NCBI GenBank assembly: GCA_016801845.1 | Contig: CM028916.1 | Span: 21,440,014 to 21,504,013, forward strand | Origin: Polydactylus sextarius | Lineage: Eukaryota; Chordata; Actinopteri; Polynemidae | Direction: 5' to 3' | DNA: 64,000 nt | Shown: positions 23,204-33,529 of the stretch, piece by piece | How the letters are laid out: the number at the start of each line of letters is the position of its first letter | Numbering within the stretch: the first letter of the stretch is position 1 | Program-made: the position numbers and the translations under genes | The notes under the pieces: generated by a model | Databases searched by the model: none | What the model was told of the DNA's origin: nothing | What the model saw: the letters and a program-made list of their open reading frames with translations, nothing else

Positions 23204-25738
23204 GTGCTTCAGTTAGAGCGATCACCCATTCATAGATGTATAGAAACTGTGTCTGCTCCCCGACTACCCAAGTTTATTAAACCAAAAAGAGAAGTAACTC
23301 ATAGCAACCTAATTAAGATTAACACAACTAACACAGTAGAATCAAATCATAAGGTTATTAAATGTGGACTATTAAACATAAGATCACTTCCATCCAAATC
23401 TGTATTAGTGAATGATTTGATAATTGATCATAATATTGACCTATTCTGTGTCACTGAAACTTAGCTAAAGCAGGAGGATTTTGTTAGTCTGAATGAATCA
23501 ACTCCTCCAACTCATGTTAATGCCCACATTCCTCGAGGCACAGGTCGAGGAGGAGGAGTTGCAGCCATTTTTAACTCTAATCTAATGATTAATCCTAAAC
23601 CGAAGACTAGATATAACTCATTTGAAAGTCTCACTCTTAGTCTCTCACATCCAAACTGGAAAATGCAAAAAACAGTTCTGGTAGTTACTGTGTATCGTCC
23701 ACCTGGTCCTTATTCTGAATTTCTAGCTGAATTTTCACAGTTTTTATCTGAGATAGTTCTCAGTACAGATAAAGTTATTATAGTGGGTGATTTTAACATT
23801 CATGTAGATGTTGACAATGATAGCCTCAGTTCTGCGTTTAAAATACTTTTAGATTCAATTGGCTTTTCTCAGCACATAAACAAACCTACTCACTGTTATA
23901 ACCACACCCTTGACCTTGTTCTTACCTATGGTGTTGATGTTAACAATTTAATAATATTTCCTCATAATCCTCTTCTCTCTGACCATTTCTTAATAAGGTT
24001 TGAGTTCACTGTGTTAGATTACACAACTTCTGAGAAGCAGTTTCACTACAGTAGGTGTCTGTCTGACGATGTTGTGGCTAAATTCAAAGAACAGTTATCT
24101 GTGCCATATATGAATACAGCAGAGGATGACTATCTTAAATTTACTGCTGCTCAGGTTGATCATGGTTTTACGACTTGTCTCTTAGACCCTGTTCCAACCA
24201 GGCTGTTTAAAGACGTCCTACCTTTAGTTGACATGTCCATCTTGCATCTGATAAATGTATCTTTAGTAAAAGGCTACGTACCACAGGCTTTTAAAGCTGC
24301 AGTAATTAAACCATTACTTAAAAAACCTACTCTGGACCCAGGTGATCTAGCTAATTATAGACCTATATCAAATCTCCCTTTTATGTCCAAAATCCTGGAG
24401 AAAGTTGTTGCTGCTCAACTATGAGATTACTTACATGAGAATAGTCTTTATGAGGATTTCCAGTCAGGGTTTAGAGCTCATCATAGCACAGAAACAGCAT
24501 TAATGAAAGTTACCAACGACCTTCTTATGGCCTCTGACAATGGACTTGTCTCTATTCTTGTCTTGCTGGATCTTAGTGCTGCGTTTGACACAATTGATCA
24601 TAACATCCTATTACATAGACTAGAACATGTTGTTGGGATTAGAGGCACTGCACTTTCTTGGTTTAAGTCGTATCTATCAGATAGATTCCAGTTTGTTCAT
24701 GTAAACAATGAGTCTTCCACATGTACTGCAGTTAGTCATGGAGTTCCACAGGGTTCTGTGTTAGGACCAGTCCTCTTTATCTTGTACATGCTTCCCTTAG
24801 GAAACATCATCAGGAAGCACAATATAAACTTCCATTGTTATGCAGACGATACCCAGCTGTACTTATCTATGAAACCAGATGAAACTAACCAGGTCATCAA
24901 ACTTCAGGATTGTCTTAAAGACATAAAGACCTGGATGACTCAGAATTTTTTACTTTTAAACTCAGACAAAACCAAAGTCATCATACTTGGCCCTGAACAT
25001 CTAAGAACATCATTTTCAGATCATATAGCTAATCTGGATGGCATCACTTTAGCCCCCAGTTCTACTGTGAGGAATCTTGGAGTAATCTTTGATCAGGACA
25101 TATCCTTTGTATCTCATATTAGACAAGTCTCTAGAACAGCTTTTTTCCACCTATGTAATATTGCAAAAATCAGAGGCATCCTGTCTAGAAAGGATGCTGA
25201 AAAGTTAATTCATGCATTTGTTACTTCTAGACTGGACTACTGTAACTCTCTACTATCAGGGTGTTCCAGTAACTCCATCAAAACCCTTCAGCTAATCCAG
25301 AATGCTGCAGCACGGGTATTGACAGGAAGTAGGACCAGAGATCATATTTCTCCAGTATTGGCTGCTCTTCATTGGCTTCCAGTAAAATCTAGAATAGAAT
25401 TCAAAATCCTCCTGCTTGCCTATAAAACCCTTAATGATCAGGCTCCATCATATCTTAAGGAACTCATAGTTCCTTATTATCCTAATAGATCACTTCGATC
25501 ACAAACTACTGGTTTACTTGTGGTTCGTAGAGTCTCTAAGACCAGAATGGGAGGTAGAGCCTTCAGTTATCAGGCTCCTCTCTTATGGAACCAGCTCCCA
25601 GTTTGGGTCCGGGAGGCAGACACCGTTTCTACCTTTAAGGTTAGACTAAAACTTTCCTTTATGATAAAGCCTATAGTTAAGGATGGTCCAGGCAGGACAC
25701 GGGCCTGCCTGAACCATCCTTTATTTAAGCTGCTATAG
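23204..25738 (+). pseudogene. L2 LINE ORF2: endonuclease-reverse transcriptase, two in-frame stops
   Basis: One frame is kept for 845 codons. The endonuclease has GLLNIRSLPSK, FCVTET, VTVYRPPGPYSEF, VGDFNIHVD (catalytic Asp/Asn) and LLSDHFLI (His). The RT has NYRPISNLPFMSKILEKVV, DFQSGFRAHHSTETALMKV, LLDLSAAFDTIDH, HGVPQGSVLGPVLFILYM and CYADDTQLYL with the YADD active site. The C-terminal region includes RLDYCNSLL and NAAARVLTG. Codon 87 is TAG (23462-23464), probably a former Trp codon (TET*L, usually TETWL). Codon 407 is TGA (24422-24424). The segment between the endonuclease and RT around 24160 appears shortened, because the basic NHRRRVPWFN...SYYSSLIEEN region seen at 51795-52090 is absent. 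The copy is therefore inactive unless supplied in trans. Confidence 0.92.
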
Positions 25739-26340
25739 GATTAGACTGCTGGGGGACTCTGACAATACACCACTCCTCTCTGTCCCTCACTCCTCACGTC
25801 TCTTTCTCTCCCTCACACTTCATGTCCTGATATTTATATTTATATATTACATATTTTTAACATCATCTGCTCTCTCTCGCAGTTGTGTCTCCCCCTACCC
25901 CTTTCTCTTTTACAGGAAGTTTTGACTCCAGAGCTGTTGGACTCCCATTCTTTGACGACATCATCATTTTCATCTTCATCATTATTATTATTATTTTTGT
26001 AATATTAATTGTAATGATAATTTTACTTTAACAACTACTTGTAACCATCTACTCTCTACTGTCTCTTCCTGGTCTCCCACTTTTCTTCCTCCCCCGTCCT
26101 CCTCCCTCTCTTTCCTCTGTCTCTTCTCTTTTCCCTGTTTTCATTTCACTCCAACCGGTCGAGGCAGATGACTGTCCACTCTGAGTCTGGTTCTGCTGGA
26201 GGTTTCTTCCTGTTAAAAGGGAGTTTTTCCTCTCCATTGTCGCCAAGCGCTTGCTCATTGTGGAAATGTTGGGTTTCTCTATGTAAAGTGCCTTGAGATA
26301 AATGTTTTTATGACCTGGCGCTATATAAATAAATCAAATC

Positions 26341-26412
26341 GAATTGAATTGAATTGAATTGAATTGAATTGAATTGAATTGAATTGAATTGAATTGAATT
26401 GAATTGAATTGA
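26341..26412. repeat. (GAATT)n L2 tail
   Basis: About fourteen 5-bp GAATT units at the 3' end of the L2, a common tail type for this clade. Confidence 0.95.
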
Positions 26413-27884
26413 GAAGTGTTTGTAATTGCCAAATGTTGTACAGGGTACGTGGAAGACTTGGGCCTCATCATGTGACAGGTCTTTGTGGACCCAGCAGCCT
26501 ACAGGGAGGAAATCCTGAAAATACACCTCCCTGCTGACCTGTCTTCAGAGTATGAGCATCCAGAGAAGAAGGAGGTGATTGCCAACTACGTTTCTCCCTT
26601 TAATCGATGGGAGACATTCTGAAGTCCACGTATTGTCCTTGGCTTTCAGGAAACTCCCAACAAACATGCAGGACCACACACACGATAGGATGATGACCCT
26701 TATCCTGCGTCCAAGGAATCCCCAACACCAACTCACAAAGCTCTTGTAGGCAAGATACCTGTAAGAAGTAAAAGTTGAACATTGTGTTAGTTGGCATGTT
26801 AAATAATCTGTCAGTTCTCTACAATTGTCACATTTCAAGTTGGCTGAAAATATGTTTTTGCTTTGTGTTATAAGAAAACAGATAATAGCTATACATAATA
26901 AGAAAGAAACCAATCATTCTGGGGCACTGTCCAATTATAAATATTAGTATGTAAGGTCTTTAGTGACCTATGAACACAAGTAAAGTAAAACTAAAATCGT
27001 TTGCTGACAAAAACAGTATGTTGTTATAGATTTGTCATAAATGCTGGCAAAAACCCATGCCCATGATCAGCTCTGTAGATGCTGAATGCATTTGAAGAGA
27101 ATAAACATTCAGACACACCAAGTGTAAACCTGGATGATAGATCGCACACTGAGAGCTCTCCTCTAGCTGCTGCAGATGTCATTTGACCTATTATGTATAA
27201 TGTAAGGTGAGTGCTATACTAACACAGACTATAAATGACTTTATAAATGGCAGCATATATAAAAAATAAATGCAAGAAAACATTGTTGTAAAAGAGTTTA
27301 CAAAATATTGTAAAGAGACTGGTATTATGTCAAAAATTAAGGGACATTACATAGTTTATGTGCAACAGGCTGAACAGTAGACTATAGTCTGACGGAGGTG
27401 GACTATAATAAGGTTACTGTAACATGGTTACTGTTGCAAATGGACGGAAGTAGCAAAGTCACTGAATTGTGGTGAATGTGTCATGATTAGTTTATCACAA
27501 CAGAATAAAAAAGTTGACTTACCATTCAGAAAGTGCTTGCTACATTTGTGGTTTTTGTGCCGCTGGTTCCTCTTCCTCTTCTGCTTCCTCTGGGTCCAAC
27601 TCATGGTCAAATATATAGAGCTGGAGATCATCTCTGTTTTCTGCCATTTTCAAGTGCAGTAAATGCACAGCGTAAACATGGGGCGTGGCCAGCAGCAGCT
27701 CATTTGCATAAAAGTGACAGAGTCCTAAAACAGCTCAATTTGTAAGAGACTGAAATTAACAATACTAGAGCCGGCGAGATCTAATTATGTGAGAGTGATA
27801 TTGTGAAAAAAACTTCATGAACATGTTTTGTATAGACCATAGACCTATTCTAACTTATTTAAAAAGGGGTATAATATGTCTCCT
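26413..27884 (-). mobile_element. TTAA-type DNA element, copy B (inverted relative to copy A)
   Basis: The right terminus is the reverse complement of AGGAGACATATTATACCCC and is followed by TTAA (27885-27888). Reading the minus strand, it parallels copy A from 18263 to about 19720. It breaks exactly at the L2 tail. No transposase is recognised. Confidence 0.7.
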
Positions 27885-27888
27885 TTAA

Positions 27889-28110
27889 TGTGACTTGTGA
27901 CTAATGTAACTTTTAAAGTATTTGCCCAATTCTTATGAAACTTAGCAATTGTCATTATAACAGGCTTGCATACAATCACACCAAGTTTTGTGAAATTCGG
28001 TCGATAGGGGGCGCTACTGATGACACTTAAACCTGAAGTCCTGTGTCCTATTTAGGACACAGGACTTCGAATTAGCCAGGGCATTGGCCCCTTTGTGATT
28101 ACTTGGGATC
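27889..28110. repeat. dispersed repeat with a 34-bp palindrome
   Basis: The stretch contains GATAGGGGGCGCTACTGATG, also seen with variation near 49310 and 49440. An exact inverted repeat follows at 28035-28050 / 28053-28068 with a 2-nt loop. Beyond it, GCCAGGGCATTGGCCCCTTT resembles the right arm of the hairpin at 11714. Confidence 0.6.
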
Positions 28111-29514
28111 ATCTAGTTTATTGTTTAGTTTTTGTTAATTTTGTAATAAATTGAGCACTTGTTCATTAATCTCTCGCTCTTTGCTTATTCTTGGTTATGG
28201 CCTAGAAGCCAGGTCAGAACAGATGGAGGCTCATCGGTTTTATGAATGAAGCCATTTGTGATAGCATGATGTCAACACACAGCTGTTGCTAATTACGCTA
28301 GTGTTTGGTGAGTGAGCGTACAGCTGAATGTTCATGTAAGAGAGTAGCATTAAAATGGTAAGTGTCTTGGATGGTTTTTGCTGGTCTCTTATAGTCACTG
28401 TGGTGGTTCTATCCCTGTCAGGCTGTAGCCTGATTCATTTTGCAGGTCGTGTGGGGGGTTTGTGTGTTGTGAAAGTGGTTGGGTTGGTTTTCTTGGGAGC
28501 ACGACCAAAGTTGCAGGTGAGGTCACCAATTGCAGGTTGCTTTGCTGGGCTTGTGGTATTTGGTGCATAATTACCCTATTACCCATAATTACCTGAAGAC
28601 TAGGGAGGAGTTTAGTTAGATTCTGACAGGCAGATAAAGGGACTTCAAATCCTCTGTTATGGGGGGAATGTAAAAATAACAATGTTTCGGAATGCAGCGG
28701 ACTAGCATGGTTTTGTTCCTCAGCAAACATAACAACTTATTATCATATTATGATTTTAACATACCTAAAGATCATTTTACACTGAAGTTCTCCTCCAAAG
28801 TTAAATTGCTCTGTGAAAATAAGGAAATGATGCACCTTTTCTGTATCCTCCAATCGACATGCACAGACTTGTCTTGAGTTTTGATCACAGCAGGGAAGCA
28901 CTGTGGTCTAAGGTAAAACTTGATAGTTTAAGTTTTTTAAACTTACAAAAATGAGAACACTCAACAACTGTTTCATACACTCTTTATATACTCATACTGT
29001 TTAAGTAATGCAACAAAATTAATATTTTAAAGTGATATTTACTCAAACTGTTTGCATAGAAAGAACTTCAGGGTTAACGAAGAGAGAGAAAGATTTATAG
29101 AAGTAGGTGAAGAGATAGAAAAAGATTAAGAGAAAGACTGAGAGAAAGATGTGAGAGGGTGGCTCTTAAAAGTGGCTTTGGTTTATTTTTTAAAACAGAT
29201 TGTAGGTAAACTTGGTGATGACATGAGCTGTGGGAGAACAGAAAAAGTTCATTAGTCAGTGTAGGGTAGCTATTGTATGTTCATGTACATTACTGAAAGA
29301 TGTTCTTGGCCCCACATTTAAAGCTCTGTGTAACAGGCCTGGTAATAATGTTATTACTGATAAATTTATGTTCCAAAATGATTGATAAAAGTCCACTGGG
29401 GCCTGTGCTAATGCTACATGCTACCCTTCAGTTGATATAACCTAAGCTAGTGCCGGGTAGCTAGCTAGTGCTAGCCAACTAGCCACCCAGTATGCCTGAT
29501 TTTACAAGCCTGTT
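28111..29514. other. intergenic spacer, nothing recognised
   Basis: AT-rich sequence without a gene or repeat family that I recognise. A purine-rich GAGAAAGA stretch lies at 29080-29160. Confidence 0.5.
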
Positions 29515-29880
29515 TAAGAATCAAGAATCTTTATAGTCATTATGCAAGGCACAACGAAATTTTGTTCAGCAGCTCTGGGCCGACAGTAAGACACATAGTA
29601 TAAATTAAAAAAAAAAAAACACAATTGAAATATATCTAAATGAATAACAGTGCAAATTAAATCTTTAAAGTGACCAGCATAGTTGAATATATTGCACACA
29701 GTGCAGTGTATTAATGTTTAAAGTGCAGTGCGGTGTGATTGTCTGTCTGCAGGGGTGACAATCTTCAGTCTTCGAGTGAATGAAGGGTGGATGAGTGAGG
29801 AGATGGGGTAATGGATTTCACAGTGCTGGGGAAGAAGCTGTGTCTCAGTGTTGCTGTTGATGATATTGTTACCATCTGTA
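29515..29880 (-). mobile_element. LINE 3'-end fragment
   Basis: Reverse complement of TTTATAGTCATTATGCAAGG, with downstream pieces such as GGATTTCACAGTGCTGGGGA and GAAGAAGCTGTGTCTCAGT, fits the 3' terminal region of the same LINE type as at 30600-31795. A comparable 3' motif (GCATAATGACAATAAAG) ends the plus-strand copy at 61450. Confidence 0.5.
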
Positions 29881-30230
29881 ATAATAATAACAATAAAAAT
29901 AATAATAACAACAACAATAACAATAATAATAATAATAAAAATAATATGTGGACTATGCCAGTAACGGTAAAGAGAGACATGAGATATATAATATATAAGC
30001 AATGCTGCCCACGAAACTTACCAGGACAATGGGTTGACAGCAATGAGACCATAGTAGCGGGAAAAACTTTGGCTGGTGATATTACCATAGCAATGGTGGG
30101 GGTCATAACAGTGCCTTTTTTCTGTTACATTTGATATAATATATAAATATAAATAAAAATAATAATAAAAAAGAACAGATAAAAACAGTACAGAACCATA
30201 ATAATAATAATAATAATAATAAAAACACCT
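29878..30230. repeat. (AAT)n-rich simple sequence
   Basis: Two AAT/AAC-rich tracts (29878-29945 and about 30140-30230) separated by ordinary AT-rich DNA. Confidence 0.85.
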
Positions 30231-30599
30231 GGCACAAAGCAGTAGAATCTAAGGGTGCAAACTTCAGTTAGAAATTTGAAAATGTAAATATCACAATATC
30301 ACAAAACCAATGATAAGTAGACTGACAAAATACAATTAAAATACAGAAATCAACTTAAGGACTAACATGTCATGATGAAATGATGATTAATGTGATGTTT
30401 CCCAACAGAAGAAATACGTGGCACAGACATTATTAAATTAAATTTAAATTAAATTTTGTTACTATATCATGAATTGCTGTGAGACTGGTGTTGAACTTTG
30501 TGGCTTTACTGAACTCAGGAAATAATCTGATGTAAGTGATAACACTCTTTAGCCTTTATGGTATATTTGGATACTAAAAGCGACCTCATATTTTCCCTT

Positions 30600-31795
30600 C
30601 TGTCATTTAGGGATGAACTCTGAGCTCTAAATAACAGAACAAGCCTGGGCTCGACCTAAACAAAATGTGATGACACAGCATAACTTTCTGGCCTGTAGAC
30701 TTGCAACTCACTGTGGTAAAAACAAAAGCAGGGAGGGAGCCTACTGACAACCTTGTGAATAAAACTGTGTTTAAGCTTTCTGGTTGTGACCTGGAGACTC
30801 TGCAGGTGATGCGGATGTTGTAGATGACTTGTAGGGAGGGGAGAGAGGCACCAATGATTCCCTCAGCTGCTCTCATGATGCACTGCAGAGTCTTTTTACA
30901 CGACATGGTGTAGACGCCATACCACAGCAGTGGTATGTAGTGATGCAGCTGGTCAGGATGCTTTCGATGGTGCCTCTGTAGAAGGAGTACATGATGGGGG
31001 CCGGGGCCCTTGCTTTCCTCAGTTTGCGGAGGAGGCACAGGCGCTAGTGGGCTTTACTGGCCAGTGATGCAGTGCTGTTGCTCCATGACAGATCTTCAGA
31101 GATGTGCACACCCAGGAACTTGGTGCTGCTCATCCTCTCCACTGCTGCACCGTCGATAGTTAGTGAAGCATGGCATGACCTCTCCTGAAGTCCACAACAA
31201 TCTCCTTCTCCATGTTCAGCAGAGATTGTTGTACTTGCACCACTCAGCCAGGCGGCTCACCTCACGCCTGTAGTGTGTCTCATTGTTCTTGCTGATGAGA
31301 TCTACCACAGTCGTGTCATCCACAAACTTGATGAAGAGGTTGGAGCTGTGTGACAGTGTGCATGGCAACATCGGTTGAGCAGTTGGACCAATATGTGAAC
31401 TGGAAAGGGTCCAGGGTGGAGGGGAGGGCAGATTTAATATGCTGCATGACTAGCCGCTCAAAGCACTTCATTAGGATGGCAGTGAGTGCAACTGGCCAGT
31501 AGTCATTGAAGCAGGACGGAGATGCCTTCTTTGGGACCAGGATCATAGTGGTGACTTTGAGGCATGTGGGGACAACAGCCTGGCTTAGTGATGTGTTAAA
31601 GATGTCTGTGAAAACATCTACAAGTTCCTCAGCACAATCTTTCAGAACATGACCAGGAATGTTGTCTGAACCCAGGGCTTTGCATGCGTTTATCCTACTG
31701 AGAGATCACCTCACACTGTCCAGAGATAGCATTATCACCTGATCGTCAGGAGGGGGCGGGGTCTTCTGAGCCGGCATACTGTTGTCTGCCTCAAA
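30600..31795 (-). pseudogene. LINE reverse transcriptase relic
   Basis: Minus-strand reading gives RINACKALGSDNIPGHVLKD, DVFTDIFNTSLSQAVVPTCL, MILVPKKASPSCFNDYWPVA, CFERLVMQHIKSALPS and DPFQFTYWSNCSTDVAMHTV, then in other frames REVSRLAEWCKYNN and late blocks ending near 30610 (FTRLSVGSLPAF). This is the RT of the jockey/CR1/L2-like family also seen at 1-1595. The YADD region is lost and several stops and frameshifts are present. Confidence 0.85.
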
Positions 31796-31872
31796 GTAAG
31801 CAAAGAAGAGTCTTTGCGGTACAGAGGCTGACACGGGCCAAAATAAATGATATAAACATAACTGATGTTTCA

Positions 31873-32398
31873 TTTATAGGTTTGCTGGTATTTCCACTGA
31901 ATCCTTGTTCACAAGTGACTCTATAGTGACTATAACCAGAATAAATTTCATTAATGTTAACTATATAGTTTTGTAATAAATTGACTCCAAAATCACCTCT
32001 TTCATGAATGGTGTAACCACGCCATGAATATTTCTTCATATTCATAATCTCATAAAAAATAATTTCTTTGTAGTTTGCTAGTATTCCCACTGGATTTTTG
32101 TTTGCAGTGACTCTTGACTATTAAAACAAGAATTTTCAGTTCATTTCTACTGTATAATTTTGAAATAAATTGTTTTCAAGAACAGCCCTCTGATCATAAT
32201 GTCACCGGACTTTTTGAATAATTCCTCATATTCAAAGCAGCATAAAAAACATTTCTTTATAGGTTTGCTAATATTTTCACTGGATCCTTCTTCACAGTGA
32301 CCATGACTGTTACCACGATAAATTCTATTCACTTCTACTGTATAATTTTGAAAATAAAGTGATTTCAAAATCAGCCCTCGGATCATTATTTAAAAACT
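31873..32398. repeat. tandem repeat, about 190-bp period, nearly three copies
   Basis: The unit start TTTGCT followed by a stretch like AGTATTTCCACTGGATCC recurs at 31881, 32074 and 32264 (periods 193 and 190). Later parts of each unit also align: GTGACT...TGACTAT, TATA(A/G)TTTTG(T/A)AATAAA, TCA(T/A)AATCAGCCCTC, CATATTCA.A. Copies are diverged. Confidence 0.8.
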
Positions 32399-32764
32399 CA
32401 CTTTGAATGTCTCGATACAGTTTTTAATACAAAATATTTATTTTTATACATAATAATAACTTAATAATGTTAATAATGTTAAGTGAAAATATGCAAAGAC
32501 ACCGAAAACAATAAGGAAAAAAGAATGATAAGAAAATTTGAAAGTGCAAAATCATACATTAAACTCAATGTTATTAAAAATTTCATAAAATCAAAACCCA
32601 AACATCAAATAATTATTAATCCGGAGAGATATTCAGATCAGAAACAGGGTCTAGAGTCATAGAGGAAAAAACAGAGCAATGTCAAAAACACCAGGATATT
32701 ACCTAGCCTCTGTATTCCCATAAGGAAGAATTCAAATAACAATTCAAAATATATATACAATCAC

Positions 32765-32768
<4 letters not shown>

Positions 32769-32798
<30 letters not shown>
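32769..32798. repeat. (TA)n microsatellite
   Basis: About 15 TA units upstream of the presumed myo10 promoter. Confidence 0.95.
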
Positions 32799-32799
<1 letters not shown>

Positions 32800-32929
32800 A
32801 CGTACATCAGAGTGTTGTTTCTTCTGGTCGGATTTCTTCCACAATATTCCACAGGTTTTTTTTTTTTTGATCTTGCTTGGAAACAACCACCTCCGTTTTA
32901 ATAAATACATGCAGCTTCTTCATGTCAAG

Positions 32930-33508
32930 TCGGCAGGAGGCGTCATAGAGACAGCAGGGTTGCAAAAATCACGAAGGGGAAGGATCCGCCAAGAGGTGGA
33001 GCTTTAGGATTTCGTCTACCGGTGCGAGTGAGTGTCTGGGCCGACAGAGCGTCTCCCTTGCCATTTTTAGTGAGCTTCGGCCTCATTTTAATTTTTTTTT
33101 TTTTTAATTTATTTTAACTAGTTAAATAAACAAACCAAGTACTAGCACAGAATGGCCCCGTGCACGGATGCGCGCAGGTGAGGCACGGAGACATACGGGG
33201 TTTTTTTTTTGTTTTTCCAGTGGCGTTTGGTGCAATCCGAGAGGGAGAAGTTTAAAGGAAGTACCGGTGTTCCATGAAACAAAGAGTACATACTACTGTA
33301 GCTGCACATTGACTGACCGTTCCTCCGTCCTGTGGCCACAGTCATGGACTGAAACTCTCGGATCAGTTTCTTTAGAGTTACTATGTTCTTTTTCTGGACT
33401 TTAATTGGGATCGCACTCATCAATACATGAGCTGGATTGACCGGACGCGCGGTTTCTGTACAGTAAATCCTCAGGGATTCAAATAACAAAGGAGGAGGGG
33501 TGGGGGCA
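32930..33508 (+). promoter_or_regulatory. myo10: candidate myo10 promoter and 5'UTR
   Basis: This stretch is richer in CG and CpG than its AT-rich surroundings (for example GTCTACCGGTGCGAGTGAGT, GGATGCGCGCAGG, GACCGGACGCGCGG) and ends at the myo10 start codon. No canonical TATA box is evident, as in many CpG-type promoters. The transcription start and any upstream non-coding exon cannot be fixed from sequence. Confidence 0.45.
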
Positions 33509-33529
33509 ATGGATAACTTCTTCACCGAG
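33509..33529 (+). CDS. myo10: myo10 coding exon 1 (MDNFFTE)
   Basis: ATG in good Kozak context (G at -3, G at +4) followed by seven codons MDNFFTE and a strong donor GAG/GTAAGA, phase 0. MDNFFTE is the conserved N-terminus of vertebrate myosin X, and the exon break after the glutamate joins GDRLWLWEDEQ of the exon at 55798. Myosin X is an actin motor that moves to filopodium tips through a MyTH4-FERM tail; only the N-terminus is in this window. Teleosts carry several myo10-like paralogues, and I cannot tell which this is. Confidence 0.85.

Larger units (their letters stand above)
22040..26412 (+). mobile_element. near full-length L2 LINE with (GAATT)n tail
   Basis: The 5' UTR starts near CTACGTGCTGCGGTAACG, and the same start is seen at the 5' end of the minus-strand copy near 53601. 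ORF1 (22259-23152) is intact. ORF2 (23204-25738) stays in one frame with two stops. The 3' UTR (25739-26340) ends in GGCGCTATATAAATAAATC and a (GAATT)n tail at 26341-26412. L2-clade LINEs copy themselves by target-primed reverse transcription and often end in short tandem repeats like this. This is the least decayed element in the window and probably a recent insertion. Confidence 0.9.

Noticed and set aside
29811..30134. 107-codon frame with a poly-Asn run
   Set aside because: Arises from (AAT)n simple sequence; the minus frames are poly-Leu/Ile shadows.
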